Positions 1-5,914 of a stretch of DNA of 6,911 nucleotides are shown one piece after another. The first letter of the stretch is position 1, and each line of letters starts with the position of its first letter. The position numbers were made by a program, and so were the translations under genes. The stretch spans positions 1 through 6,911 of the forward strand of contig DJEI01000107.1 of the NCBI GenBank assembly GCA_002431865.1, in the 5' to 3' direction. The stretch is from Lachnospiraceae bacterium UBA5902. Lineage in GTDB: Bacteria > Bacillota > Clostridia > Lachnospirales > Lachnospiraceae. The notes beneath the pieces were generated by a model. It was not told the DNA's origin and ran no database searches. It saw only the letters and a list, made by a program, of their open reading frames with translations.

Positions 1-1125
1 AAGGTAGTTGCCGTGCAGGCAGACAGCTCTGCACTCGCCGCACTGACCGGTGAGGATGCAAGCGAGGAGAACAAAGCACTCTGCGCAACGTTCAAGGACT
101 TGCAGCAGGTAGGTGATTACAACAGCGCATTTATGAATCTGGAGTCCGGTGCCGTAAATGCAATCTGCATGGATATCGGTGTGGCAAACTATGAAATCGC
201 ATCCCGCGGCGACAAATTCGTGATTCTTGAGGATCGTCTGTCTTCCGAGGAATATGGAGTTGGATTTAAGCTTGGAAATACCGAGCTTCGCGATCAGGTG
301 CAGGCAACGCTGCTCGACATGCTTGCCGATGGTACATTTGAGGAAATCGCAAAGAAATGGGGACTGGAAGAATCTGTCTGCCTGTCACCGGACGATCAGG
401 TGCAGGATGGAAATGCCGCTGCAGCAACTGCAACAGATAGCACATCCACAGGCAAGAAGAACACAAGCTTCTGGGATAAGTTCTGCTCGATCACAAAGCA
501 GCTTGCAGAAGGTCTGCTTGCATCCATGCTGATTTTCTTCCTGACACTTCTGCTCTCCCTGCCGCTCGGACTTCTGGTTGCAGCAGGCAGAATGTGCAAG
601 ATCGCGCCGATCCGCTGGCTGGTGAAGTTCTATATCTCCATCGCACGTGGTACGCCGCTGATGTTACAGCTGCTCGTTGTATTTTACGGGCCATATTATC
701 TGTTTGGCGCGACGCTTACGACAAGCTATCGTTTCCAGGCGGTTATCATTGGATTTGCCTTGAACTATGCAGCATATTTCGCAGAAATCTACCGCTCCGG
801 TATTCAGGCAGTGCCACAGGGACAGCATGAGGCAGCGAAGATCTTAGGATACAGCAAGAGCCAGACGTTCTTCAAAATCGTATTCCCACAGATGGCAAAG
901 AACATTTTGCCTTCGGTTACAAATGAGGTTATCACACTGGTTAAGGATACATCGCTTGCGTTTGCTATCTCTTATACAGAAATGTTCACACTTGCCAAGC
1001 AGGTCGCAGCCGCACAGACAACGATTATGCCACTGTTTATCGCCGGTGTATTCTATTACATCTTTAACTTTGTCGTTGCGTTTGTGATGGAGAAGATCGA
1101 AAAGCGTATGAATTATTATAGATAG
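1..1125 (+). CDS. Amino-acid ABC transporter, substrate-binding/permease fusion (5'-truncated)
   Basis: The frame is open from base 1, so the true start lies upstream; the first in-frame GTG at 13 is internal. 374 residues are visible. Residues 1 to about 122 are the C-terminal lobe of a family-3 solute-binding domain: the segment from residue 83 (EEYGVGFKLGNTELRDQ, then ADGTFEEIAKKWG) is the classic ending of that fold. A low-complexity Ala/Thr/Ser/Asp linker follows (about 125-155). From about 160 it is a HisM/GlnP-type permease with several hydrophobic segments, the family motif RGTPLMLQ near 216, the EAA loop (EAAKILGYSKSQTFFKIVFPQ split around residue 277-297) that docks the ATPase, and KDTSLAF near 315. 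It should sit in the cytoplasmic membrane with the binding domain tethered outside, importing a polar amino acid or its dipeptide-like relative. Such fusions are known in Firmicutes. The ATPase partner is the next gene. The substrate cannot be read from the sequence. Confidence 0.95.
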   Translation, partial: KVVAVQADSSALAALTGEDASEENKALCATFKDLQQVGDYNSAFMNLESGAVNAICMDIGVANYEIASRGDKFVILEDRLSSEEYGVGFKLGNTELRDQVQATLLDMLADGTFEEIAKKWGLEESVCLSPDDQVQDGNAAAATATDSTSTGKKNTSFWDKFCSITKQLAEGLLASMLIFFLTLLLSLPLGLLVAAGRMCKIAPIRWLVKFYISIARGTPLMLQLLVVFYGPYYLFGATLTTSYRFQAVIIGFALNYAAYFAEIYRSGIQAVPQGQHEAAKILGYSKSQTFFKIVFPQMAKNILPSVTNEVITLVKDTSLAFAISYTEMFTLAKQVAAAQTTIMPLFIAGVFYYIFNFVVAFVMEKIEKRMNYYR

Positions 1126-1168
1126 TCGGTCGCATACGTGCGAAGCACGTAATGAGGACGCGGCCGAC
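1125..1168 (+). other. Nested intercistronic stem-loop at the permease stop codon
   Basis: The outer arms GTCGGTCGC (1125-1133) and GCGGCCGAC (1160-1168) pair over 9 bp with one G-U wobble, and the first base is the last base of the stop codon. Inside, TACGTGC (1135-1141) and GCACGTA (1145-1151) form a perfect 7-bp hairpin with a GAA loop. No U-run follows, so it does not look like an intrinsic terminator. Possible roles are 3'-end protection of the fusion mRNA, tuning of the ATPase-to-permease ratio, or a copy of a dispersed palindromic repeat. Pairing is read directly from the sequence; the role is inference. Confidence 0.6.
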
Positions 1169-1221
1169 GACATGCCGCCGAACGAATGTGAGGGGGCGAT
1201 ACATATTATTAGGAGGACACA

Positions 1222-1983
1222 ATGAACTTACTGGAAGTAAAAAATATAAAGAAAAGTTTCGATGATCTCGAAGTGTTGAAGGATATCAGTATGTCGGTGG
1301 CTGAGAGCGAGGTTATCTCGATCCTCGGTCCATCCGGTTCGGGAAAATCGACTTTCCTGCGCTGCATGACGATGCTGGAGAAGATTGACGGCGGAAGCAT
1401 GGTGTACTGTGGAAAGGAAGCAGTCAATTCTGACAGCGGCGTTCCGGTCTATGCGGATAAGGCGGCGCTCAAAGAGATTCAGAGCTATTACGGACTGGTA
1501 TTCCAGAATTTTAATCTGTTCCCACATTATTCCGTGCTGAAAAATATTGTGGATGCACCGATCCATGTGCAGAAGCGTGACAAGGATGAGGTGTATGCCG
1601 AGGCAAAGGAACTGCTTCGCAAGATGAACTTAGAAGATAAGGGTGACTATTATCCATATCAGTTATCCGGCGGACAGCAGCAGCGTGTGGCAATCGCCCG
1701 TGCGCTCGCGTTAAAGCCAAAGATGCTCTTCTTCGATGAGCCGACATCGGCACTCGATCCGGAACTGACAGCCGAGATCTTAAAGGTATTGAAGGAACTC
1801 GCCGCCGAGAAGATGACAATGGTGATCGTAACCCATGAGATCGGTTTCGCCCGGAGTGTATCCGACCGCGTGATCTTCATGGATGGCGGTGTGATCGTTG
1901 AGGAGGGAAAGCCGGAGGATGTCATCGACAACCCGAAGACCGACCGTGCCAAGGCATTCCTCAAGAAGATGCAAGAGATGTAG
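1222..1983 (+). CDS. glnQ: Polar amino-acid ABC transporter ATP-binding protein (GlnQ/HisP type)
   Basis: A 253-residue cytoplasmic ATPase that would power the fused binding-protein/permease encoded just upstream. All nucleotide-binding motifs are intact: Walker [10 protein letters not shown] (residues 36-44), Q-loop at Q95 in [10 protein letters not shown], signature LSGGQQQR (148-155), Walker B LFFDEP (169-174) with catalytic E173, D-loop SALDP (176-180) and H-loop H205 in VTHE. The [10 protein letters not shown] segment and the length are typical of the polar amino-acid (PAAT) subfamily, usually about 240 residues; the extra residues lie mainly after Walker A (about 62-83). The ATG at 1222 has AGGAGG at 1211-1216, 5 bases upstream. 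A 96-base gap containing a stem-loop separates it from the permease, but it is probably in the same operon. The symbol is by family only; the real substrate could be cystine, glutamine, arginine or another amino acid. Confidence 0.95.
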   Translation: MNLLEVKNIKKSFDDLEVLKDISMSVAESEVISILGPSGSGKSTFLRCMTMLEKIDGGSMVYCGKEAVNSDSGVPVYADKAALKEIQSYYGLVFQNFNLFPHYSVLKNIVDAPIHVQKRDKDEVYAEAKELLRKMNLEDKGDYYPYQLSGGQQQRVAIARALALKPKMLFFDEPTSALDPELTAEILKVLKELAAEKMTMVIVTHEIGFARSVSDRVIFMDGGVIVEEGKPEDVIDNPKTDRAKAFLKKMQEM

Positions 1984-2031
1984 AGCCGGATAAAATCTAC
2001 AAAAATATACATTAAACAACAGCTGAAAAAA

Positions 2032-2070
2032 GTTGATGAATCCAGAAATATAGTATTAATATTTATCAAC
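2032..2070. other. AT-rich hairpin downstream of the ATPase gene
   Basis: GTTGATGAAT (2032-2041) pairs with ATTTATCAAC (2061-2070) over 10 bp with one G-U wobble, and the 19-base loop contains a further AAATAT/ATATTT possibility. It lies 49 bases after the ATPase stop codon. It is low in GC and has no U-run, so as a terminator it would be weak. It could equally be an operator or chance pairing in AT-rich DNA. Confidence 0.3.
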
Positions 2071-2082
2071 CCACAGCACAGG

Positions 2083-2220
2083 GTACAAAATAAAATCCCC
2101 TGCAGACTGATAGAAACACATCGGCACTTAACGAGCCCGGAATAAGCCGGGGGAGTTTAGTACCGCTATGTGTTGTCTCTCAAGCGAGAGCGTGTCTGCA
2201 GGGGATTTCTGTTTTTGTAC
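2083..2220. terminator. Probable bidirectional terminator formed by a long inverted repeat
   Basis: The region lies between two convergent genes. The arms AAATCCCCTGCAGAC (2093-2107) and GTCTGCAGGGGATTT (2194-2208) are perfectly complementary over 15 bp. After a small internal loop they continue as GTACAAAA (2083-2090) with TTTTGTAC (2213-2220). Weaker pairing carries on to about 2079/2224. On the plus strand the stem is followed by TTTCTGTTTTT, and on the minus strand by ATTTTATTTT, so both transcripts could stop here. The 86-base interior is far larger than a normal terminator loop and is itself structured, so the terminator role may be only part of the story. Confidence 0.55.
2093..2208 (+). 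ncRNA. Candidate structured RNA: long closing stem with two internal stem-loops
   Basis: Within the 15-bp closing stem the plus strand folds into a three-way junction. The main arm starts as AACACAT (2115-2121) with ATGTGTT (2168-2174). It continues through CGG/CCG (2122-2124/2163-2165) and ACTTAAC/GTTTAGT (2126-2132/2155-2161, one T-T mismatch). A GAG/GGA internal loop with possible tandem G-A pairs follows, and the arm ends in CCCGG-AATAAG-CCGGG (2136-2151). A side hairpin CTCTC-AAGC-GAGAG (2177-2190) sits on the 3' side. I do not recognise an Rfam family. The minus strand could fold similarly, so strand is uncertain; plus is chosen because its U-tail is stronger. No convincing promoter was found immediately upstream (at best TTGATG at 2033 with TATTAA at 2054, 15-base spacing). 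It could instead be the inside of a miniature inverted-repeat element. Confidence 0.3.
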
Positions 2221-2245
2221 TCTGCGCGTCCGTTAGAAAATATTC

Positions 2246-2773
2246 TTACATCTTCTCCGGCTCATCATACTCGACACCCTTCGTGTCGACCGTGACAGAC
2301 TTGATGCGCTGATCTTCAAGCGGACGATCCATGTAATCAGTTGGAACATCTGCAATCTTGTTTACGACATCCAGACCATCTACGATCTTACCGAACGCGG
2401 CATAGCTGCCATCAAGATGCGGGCTGTTCTTATGCATGATGAAGAACTGGGAACCTGCGGAGTTTGGCATCATAGTACGAGCCATGGAAAGTACACCCGG
2501 CTCATGCTTCAGATCGTTTGCAAATCCGTTCTGTGCGAACTCGCCGCGGATCGAATAACCAGGACCACCGGTACCATTTCCGTCCGGGCAGCCACCCTGG
2601 ATCATAAAACCATTGATGACACGATGGAAGATCAATCCATCGTAAAAACCTTTCTTAATCAGAGAGATAAAATTCTTTACTGTGTTTGGTGCGATATCCG
2701 GATACAGTTCGAATGTCATAACATCGCCGGACTCCATTGTCATTGTAACAATTGGATTACTCAAATTTATCAT
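2246..2773 (-). CDS. Peptidyl-prolyl cis-trans isomerase, cyclophilin type
   Basis: This is a single-domain cyclophilin that speeds cis/trans isomerisation of X-Pro bonds during folding. It has no signal peptide or membrane segment and is presumably cytoplasmic. Counting from the ATG (175 residues), the active-site block is FHRVINGFMIQGG (49-61) with catalytic R51 and substrate-pocket F56, M57 and Q59. The second block is SAGSQFFIMH (105-114) and the third HLDGSYAAFGKIVDG (119-133). The position matching the cyclosporin-contact Trp of human cyclophilin A is His119, as in many bacterial members. The GEF/NDLKHEPGVLSMAR region is also typical. The ATG start directly abuts its Shine-Dalgarno, so the TTG at 2764-2762, giving MSNPIVTMTM and 172 residues, is the more likely start. 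The gene is divergent from mltG, with a probable promoter at 2807-2835, and runs convergently into the inverted-repeat terminator. It seems to be monocistronic. Confidence 0.93.
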   Translation of the reverse strand: MINLSNPIVTMTMESGDVMTFELYPDIAPNTVKNFISLIKKGFYDGLIFHRVINGFMIQGGCPDGNGTGGPGYSIRGEFAQNGFANDLKHEPGVLSMARTMMPNSAGSQFFIMHKNSPHLDGSYAAFGKIVDGLDVVNKIADVPTDYMDRPLEDQRIKSVTVDTKGVEYDEPEKM

Positions 2774-2781
2774 CCTTTCTT
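2773..2781 (-). promoter_or_regulatory. Shine-Dalgarno that argues for a TTG start of the cyclophilin gene
   Basis: Read on the minus strand this is AAGAAAGG followed at once by ATG, leaving no spacing for the ATG at 2773-2771. The TTG at 2764-2762 lies 9 bases after the GG, a normal distance, and begins the conserved protein start SNPIVT. The choice of start is inference from spacing. Confidence 0.55.
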
Positions 2782-2811
2782 GTATTTTTATCTAAAAGAT
2801 GATAGTATAAT
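2780..2811 (+). promoter_or_regulatory. Possible promoter of the mltG operon
   Basis: A perfect TATAAT occurs on the plus strand at 2806-2811, overlapping the minus-strand -10 box of the divergent gene. The best -35 candidate, TTGTAT at 2780-2785, is 20 bases away, which is longer than usual. The box lies about 80 bases before the GTG start. Because TATAATA is nearly self-complementary, it may simply mirror the opposite promoter. Confidence 0.3.
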
Positions 2812-2835
2812 ACCATTATTGTAAAATTACATCAA
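2807..2835 (-). promoter_or_regulatory. Sigma-A-type promoter of the cyclophilin gene
   Basis: On the minus strand, -35 TTGATG (complement of 2830-2835) and -10 TATTAT (complement of 2807-2812) are separated by 17 bases. The -10 ends 33 bases before the ATG, giving a short leader of about 25 to 35 bases. An alternative -10, TATACT, lies 3 bases further downstream but at 20-base spacing. Confidence 0.55.
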
Positions 2836-2847
2836 GTGTGTAATTTT
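2823..2847. repeat. 8-bp inverted repeat in the divergent promoter region
   Basis: AAAATTAC (2823-2830) and GTAATTTT (2840-2847) are perfect inverted arms around a 9-base spacer. The left arm touches the -35 box of the cyclophilin promoter, so a repressor bound here could block it while sitting downstream of the candidate mltG promoter. An AT-rich chance palindrome is also possible. Confidence 0.4.
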
Positions 2848-2891
2848 TTAAAAAGTTATGTAAACCAAAATGCAAAGAAGAGGTACGAAAA

Positions 2892-4028
2892 GTGGGAAAA
2901 ACGGTGATTCGAGTCGTGAAGGGAATCATATTGTCGGTGGCGATTGTCACACTTGCCAATATGACCTATAAACATATACGAACCTATTACGATGATTATA
3001 TGGACGAATACAAGGGAACGGAGTCGACACAGGGCGAAGATGTAACTGTTACGATTCCAGAGGGCGCATCTGTCAAGGAAATCGCGCAGATCCTGAAGGA
3101 CAATGGATTGATCGATTATCCGCGTGCATTTACAAAGCGTCTGCAGGACTCTGAGTACCGTGGCAAGCTGCATGGTGGTACATACACCCTGAATACTGGG
3201 ATGACAACCTTGCAGATGATGGCAGCCATGAGCCCGACATTCGAGGAAGATCAGCCGGTCGATTATCTGGTTGTGCCAGAGGGTTTTACGGTAGAGATGA
3301 TAGCAGCACGGTGCGAAGATCAGGGAATCTGTTCTGCAACCGAATTTTTAAATGCATGCAAATCCATTACGAAATCTGATTTTGCATATCTGGCAGACAT
3401 ACCGGCAGGCGCCAATGTCAACTACAAGGTGCAGGGCTTCCTGTTCCCGGCGACCTACGATATTTATGAGTCTACGACAGCCGAATTATTAGTCGAGTAT
3501 ATGTTGAGAACGTTCGACAACTACTATACGCAGGAACTGCAGGATCGTGCAGCAGAACTTGGATACAGTGCATTTGAGGTTGTGACGAGAGCCTCCATCG
3601 TAGAGCGTGAGGCGAAGGTGGATTCAGAACGTGCGACGATCGCAGGTGTTATCAACAACCGTTTGAAAGCGGATATGCCTTTGCAGATGTGCCCAACTGT
3701 CTTATATCCATTGACTGATGGAATGTATGACAAGAGTCAGGTTCTGTATGAGGATCTGGAACTGGATTCTCCATACAACACTTACAAGAATGCCGGACTT
3801 CCGGTAGGACCGATCTGTAATCCGGGACTCGCTTGTATTCAGGCAGTTTTGTATCCGGAAGAGCATAATTACCTGTATTACCATGTGGATGATGAGGCAG
3901 CAGGTACACATATCTTTACAGAAAACTATGAAGATCACATAGATACACAGATTATTGGTGGACCAAACGGCGTGACCCCGGATGGGGAAGCTTCCACTGA
4001 GGAATCAACAACCGAAGAATCACAATAG
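2892..4028 (+). CDS. mltG: Endolytic murein transglycosylase MltG (YceG-like)
   Basis: A 378-residue membrane-anchored lytic transglycosylase that cleaves nascent glycan strands, setting their length during peptidoglycan synthesis. It starts at GTG 2892 with GAAGAGG at 2877-2883, 8 bases upstream; no in-frame ATG precedes it. A short cytoplasmic end is followed by one hydrophobic anchor (about 8-24). A LysM-like segment (VTVTIPEGASVKEIAQILKD, 51-70) and a second one near 125-150 (VPEGFTVEMIAARCEDQGI) come next. The catalytic YceG domain carries ASIVEREA with the expected catalytic glutamate E238, VINNRLKADMPLQ (253-265), and the closing block YNTYKNAGLPVGPICNPG (295-312). A Cys (C267) stands where many members have Asp in LQxDPT. 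The C-terminus is a short Ser/Thr/Glu tail (367-378). It heads a closely spaced set with two genes for DUF6382-like proteins. Length and motifs are normal for Gram-positive members. Confidence 0.93.
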   Translation: MGKTVIRVVKGIILSVAIVTLANMTYKHIRTYYDDYMDEYKGTESTQGEDVTVTIPEGASVKEIAQILKDNGLIDYPRAFTKRLQDSEYRGKLHGGTYTLNTGMTTLQMMAAMSPTFEEDQPVDYLVVPEGFTVEMIAARCEDQGICSATEFLNACKSITKSDFAYLADIPAGANVNYKVQGFLFPATYDIYESTTAELLVEYMLRTFDNYYTQELQDRAAELGYSAFEVVTRASIVEREAKVDSERATIAGVINNRLKADMPLQMCPTVLYPLTDGMYDKSQVLYEDLELDSPYNTYKNAGLPVGPICNPGLACIQAVLYPEEHNYLYYHVDDEAAGTHIFTENYEDHIDTQIIGGPNGVTPDGEASTEESTTEESQ

Positions 4029-4056
4029 GAATAAATAATGTATTAGGAGGGACGTT

Positions 4057-5883
4057 ATGAGAACTTTTAATTTTAGGGCGCGAAACATCGGCGAAGAAAA
4101 ATATCTGTCATACACAATGGGTGAGGATTGTGAGTTAGATGAGGATGTTTTAGATTATTGTCAGGATAATGCGCCGGAAGAACTGATAGAGATTATCTAT
4201 GAAGAAGATGATGATTACGATTATCTGACCTATCAGATTACAGGTAAGACATCTCTGGAAGAATACATCACACAGGAGCATGATTGCGAGAGCGTACTGC
4301 TCATCCTGCGGAATGTCGCACAGGAGATGATTTCTCTGAAGGAACAGGCAATTCCGCTTTCGTATGTATTGCTGAACCGTGGATTTATCTATGTGGATGC
4401 AGAGAAGAAGACAGTACAGTTCCTGTGCCTGCCAATCGAAAGCAAGGGTGCACTTTCTGTAGAATTTAAGAGCTTTGTACGACAGTTGCTTGCAAATATG
4501 AAATACAACGTAGAGGAAGATCTGAACTACGTTGGTAAGCTGCTCACGTATATCAATGGAGATAACTTTAATCTGCGTGGCTTAATCGGACTTGCAGAAG
4601 CACTGATGGAAGAGGAAGGAATCAGCTTTGAGGAGGCTGAAGCCATTGATGCAGATGGTGTCGAGGTTGTAAGCGCGGAGGCAGAAGCACTGGCAGAAAA
4701 TATCAGCGATATCATGAACAGTCTGCAGGAAAAGGATGATACACCACTTCCGGAAATCGGTGATGATGAAGAAGACGAAGAGGAAGAAACAGAGGAGCCT
4801 GTAAAAGAAGAGGAAGAACTGGAAAGCATTCTTCCGGCCGGCATGCAGGTAAAGGAAGAAGAAACGCCAGCATCTGCTGAGGAGAAGACAGCAGAACCGG
4901 AAGAAGCTGTAGAGGAGACACCAGCACCTGTGGAGGAAGCACCTGCACCAGAACCGGTGATGGAGAAGCAGGAAGCACCAAAGCCGGAACCGGCAGCAGA
5001 AAAACCAGAGGTTTCCCCAGCCACAGAGCAGATCCTGTCACAGGTAAAACCGGAGGGGACAACAACTGGTGGCGAGAAGCTGCAGTTAAAGACGAACAAG
5101 AAGGAATCCGATATCAATCTGATCAAGGATCGGATCAAGGAACTGGTTGGAGAGGTACCATCCGCAAAGCCAACCGCAAAGCCAACCAAGAATATTCAGA
5201 CATTAGAAGATCTGGATCATTTCTTAGACAAGCCACCTGTGGTTAAGCGGAATGTAGTAAAGGTAAACCGTGCAGCAATCATCCAGCAGACAGAGGCTGA
5301 GATGGAGGCAGCGGAAGCGGAAGCGGAAGCGGCGGCTGAGGCAGCAGAAGCTGCTGAGCCGGAAACAACCGTACAGAACGAAGAACCGACAAGCGGACAG
5401 ACAGAAAACATCAAGGTGCCTGTTATCGAGGATATCTACGATGACATGAACATTGAGAAGAAAAAAGACGATGAGAAGGACAAGAAGCCAAAGAGTACAT
5501 CTATTTTGAATAAATCTGTAACAGAGCTTGTAAAAGATGCCGTTGGCGCTGTGAGTGCAGCGACATCAGCGGCAAATACACCGAAGGCATTGCCATATCT
5601 GATCCGCGTAAGCACGGAAGAGCGTATCATGCTGAACAAGGCAGTGTTTAAGATCGGAAAGGCAACCAGAGGCGTGGACTATACGGTTGGCGGAAACGGA
5701 GCCATCAGCCGTCAGCATGCATTTATTATCCAGAAGGACGGGGTATGTTATATCAAAGATAACAAGTCTACGAATCATACATATGTGAATGGAAAGCGTG
5801 TAGAGGATGGTGTGGAAGAGATTCTGACACATGATTCTCTCGTAAGACTTGCAGATGAAGAGTTTACATTTAAGATTCGCTAA
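4057..5883 (+). CDS. DUF6382-like / FHA-domain protein with long acidic linker
   Basis: A 608-residue protein with no signal peptide or clear membrane helix. Residues 1 to about 185 resemble the Lachnospiraceae DUF6382 domain as I remember it; function unknown. Residues about 190-340 are very acidic and proline-rich (DDEEDEEEETEE at 236-247, then Glu-Pro-Ala repeats). Residues 411-434 are an Ala/Glu helix-like tract. The C-terminus (about 513-607) is an FHA domain that should bind phosphothreonine peptides: KIGK (532-535), ISRQHA (550-555) and STNHTYVNG (571-579). K535 replaces the usual Arg and H574 the usual Gly, while S551, R552, H554 and N573 are kept. A role as a soluble scaffold reading Ser/Thr kinase signals is inferred. 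AGGAGGG at 4045-4051 precedes the ATG, 28 bases after mltG, with no terminator between. The next gene is a paralogue of its N-terminal domain. Confidence 0.85.
   Translation: MRTFNFRARNIGEEKYLSYTMGEDCELDEDVLDYCQDNAPEELIEIIYEEDDDYDYLTYQITGKTSLEEYITQEHDCESVLLILRNVAQEMISLKEQAIPLSYVLLNRGFIYVDAEKKTVQFLCLPIESKGALSVEFKSFVRQLLANMKYNVEEDLNYVGKLLTYINGDNFNLRGLIGLAEALMEEEGISFEEAEAIDADGVEVVSAEAEALAENISDIMNSLQEKDDTPLPEIGDDEEDEEEETEEPVKEEEELESILPAGMQVKEEETPASAEEKTAEPEEAVEETPAPVEEAPAPEPVMEKQEAPKPEPAAEKPEVSPATEQILSQVKPEGTTTGGEKLQLKTNKKESDINLIKDRIKELVGEVPSAKPTAKPTKNIQTLEDLDHFLDKPPVVKRNVVKVNRAAIIQQTEAEMEAAEAEAEAAAEAAEAAEPETTVQNEEPTSGQTENIKVPVIEDIYDDMNIEKKKDDEKDKKPKSTSILNKSVTELVKDAVGAVSAATSAANTPKALPYLIRVSTEERIMLNKAVFKIGKATRGVDYTVGGNGAISRQHAFIIQKDGVCYIKDNKSTNHTYVNGKRVEDGVEEILTHDSLVRLADEEFTFKIR
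5164..5187 (+). repeat. 12-bp tandem duplication in the linker
   Basis: GCAAAGCCAACC occurs twice in direct succession (5164-5175 and 5176-5187), coding for AKPTAKPT at residues 370-377. In frame and identical in both copies, it suggests a recent slippage event in a linker tolerant of length change. Confidence 0.8.
5311..5332 (+). repeat. GCGGAA hexamer repeat in the Ala/Glu tract
   Basis: Three GCGGAA units plus GCGG encode alternating Ala-Glu within residues 419-426. It is a short in-frame microsatellite and may vary in copy number between strains. Confidence 0.75.
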
Positions 5884-5914
5884 TTAGGATGTTCATATCA
5901 TGAGGAGGTAGCAA

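Noticed and set aside
13..15. GTG at base 13 as the start of the first gene
   Set aside because: The frame is open to base 1 and the residues before it (KVVA) belong to the binding-domain fold; no ribosome site precedes it, so the gene simply begins outside the window.
1984..2031. CAAC...GTTG pairing around the A-run as the ATPase terminator
   Set aside because: Only 4 bp of stem and the A-run lies in the loop rather than a U-run after it; the strong inverted repeat further on is a better terminator.
2105..2121. Hammerhead-ribozyme-like core, CTGATAGAAAC, next to paired stems
   Set aside because: The consensus CUGAUGA is broken at its last two positions, there is no stem II between it and GAAA, and an extra hairpin interrupts the expected cleavage-site strand. 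The resemblance is probably chance.
2093..2208. 6S RNA, because of a long closing stem and an off-centre hairpin
   Set aside because: About 116 bases is much shorter than usual 6S RNA, and the junction is a compact three-way branch rather than a large open bubble.
4527..5189. Minus-strand open frame of 220 codons rich in Ser
   Set aside because: It is the mirror of Glu (GAA/GAG) codons in the acidic linker, which read as Ser- and Phe-rich on the opposite strand; no domain or ribosome site is seen.
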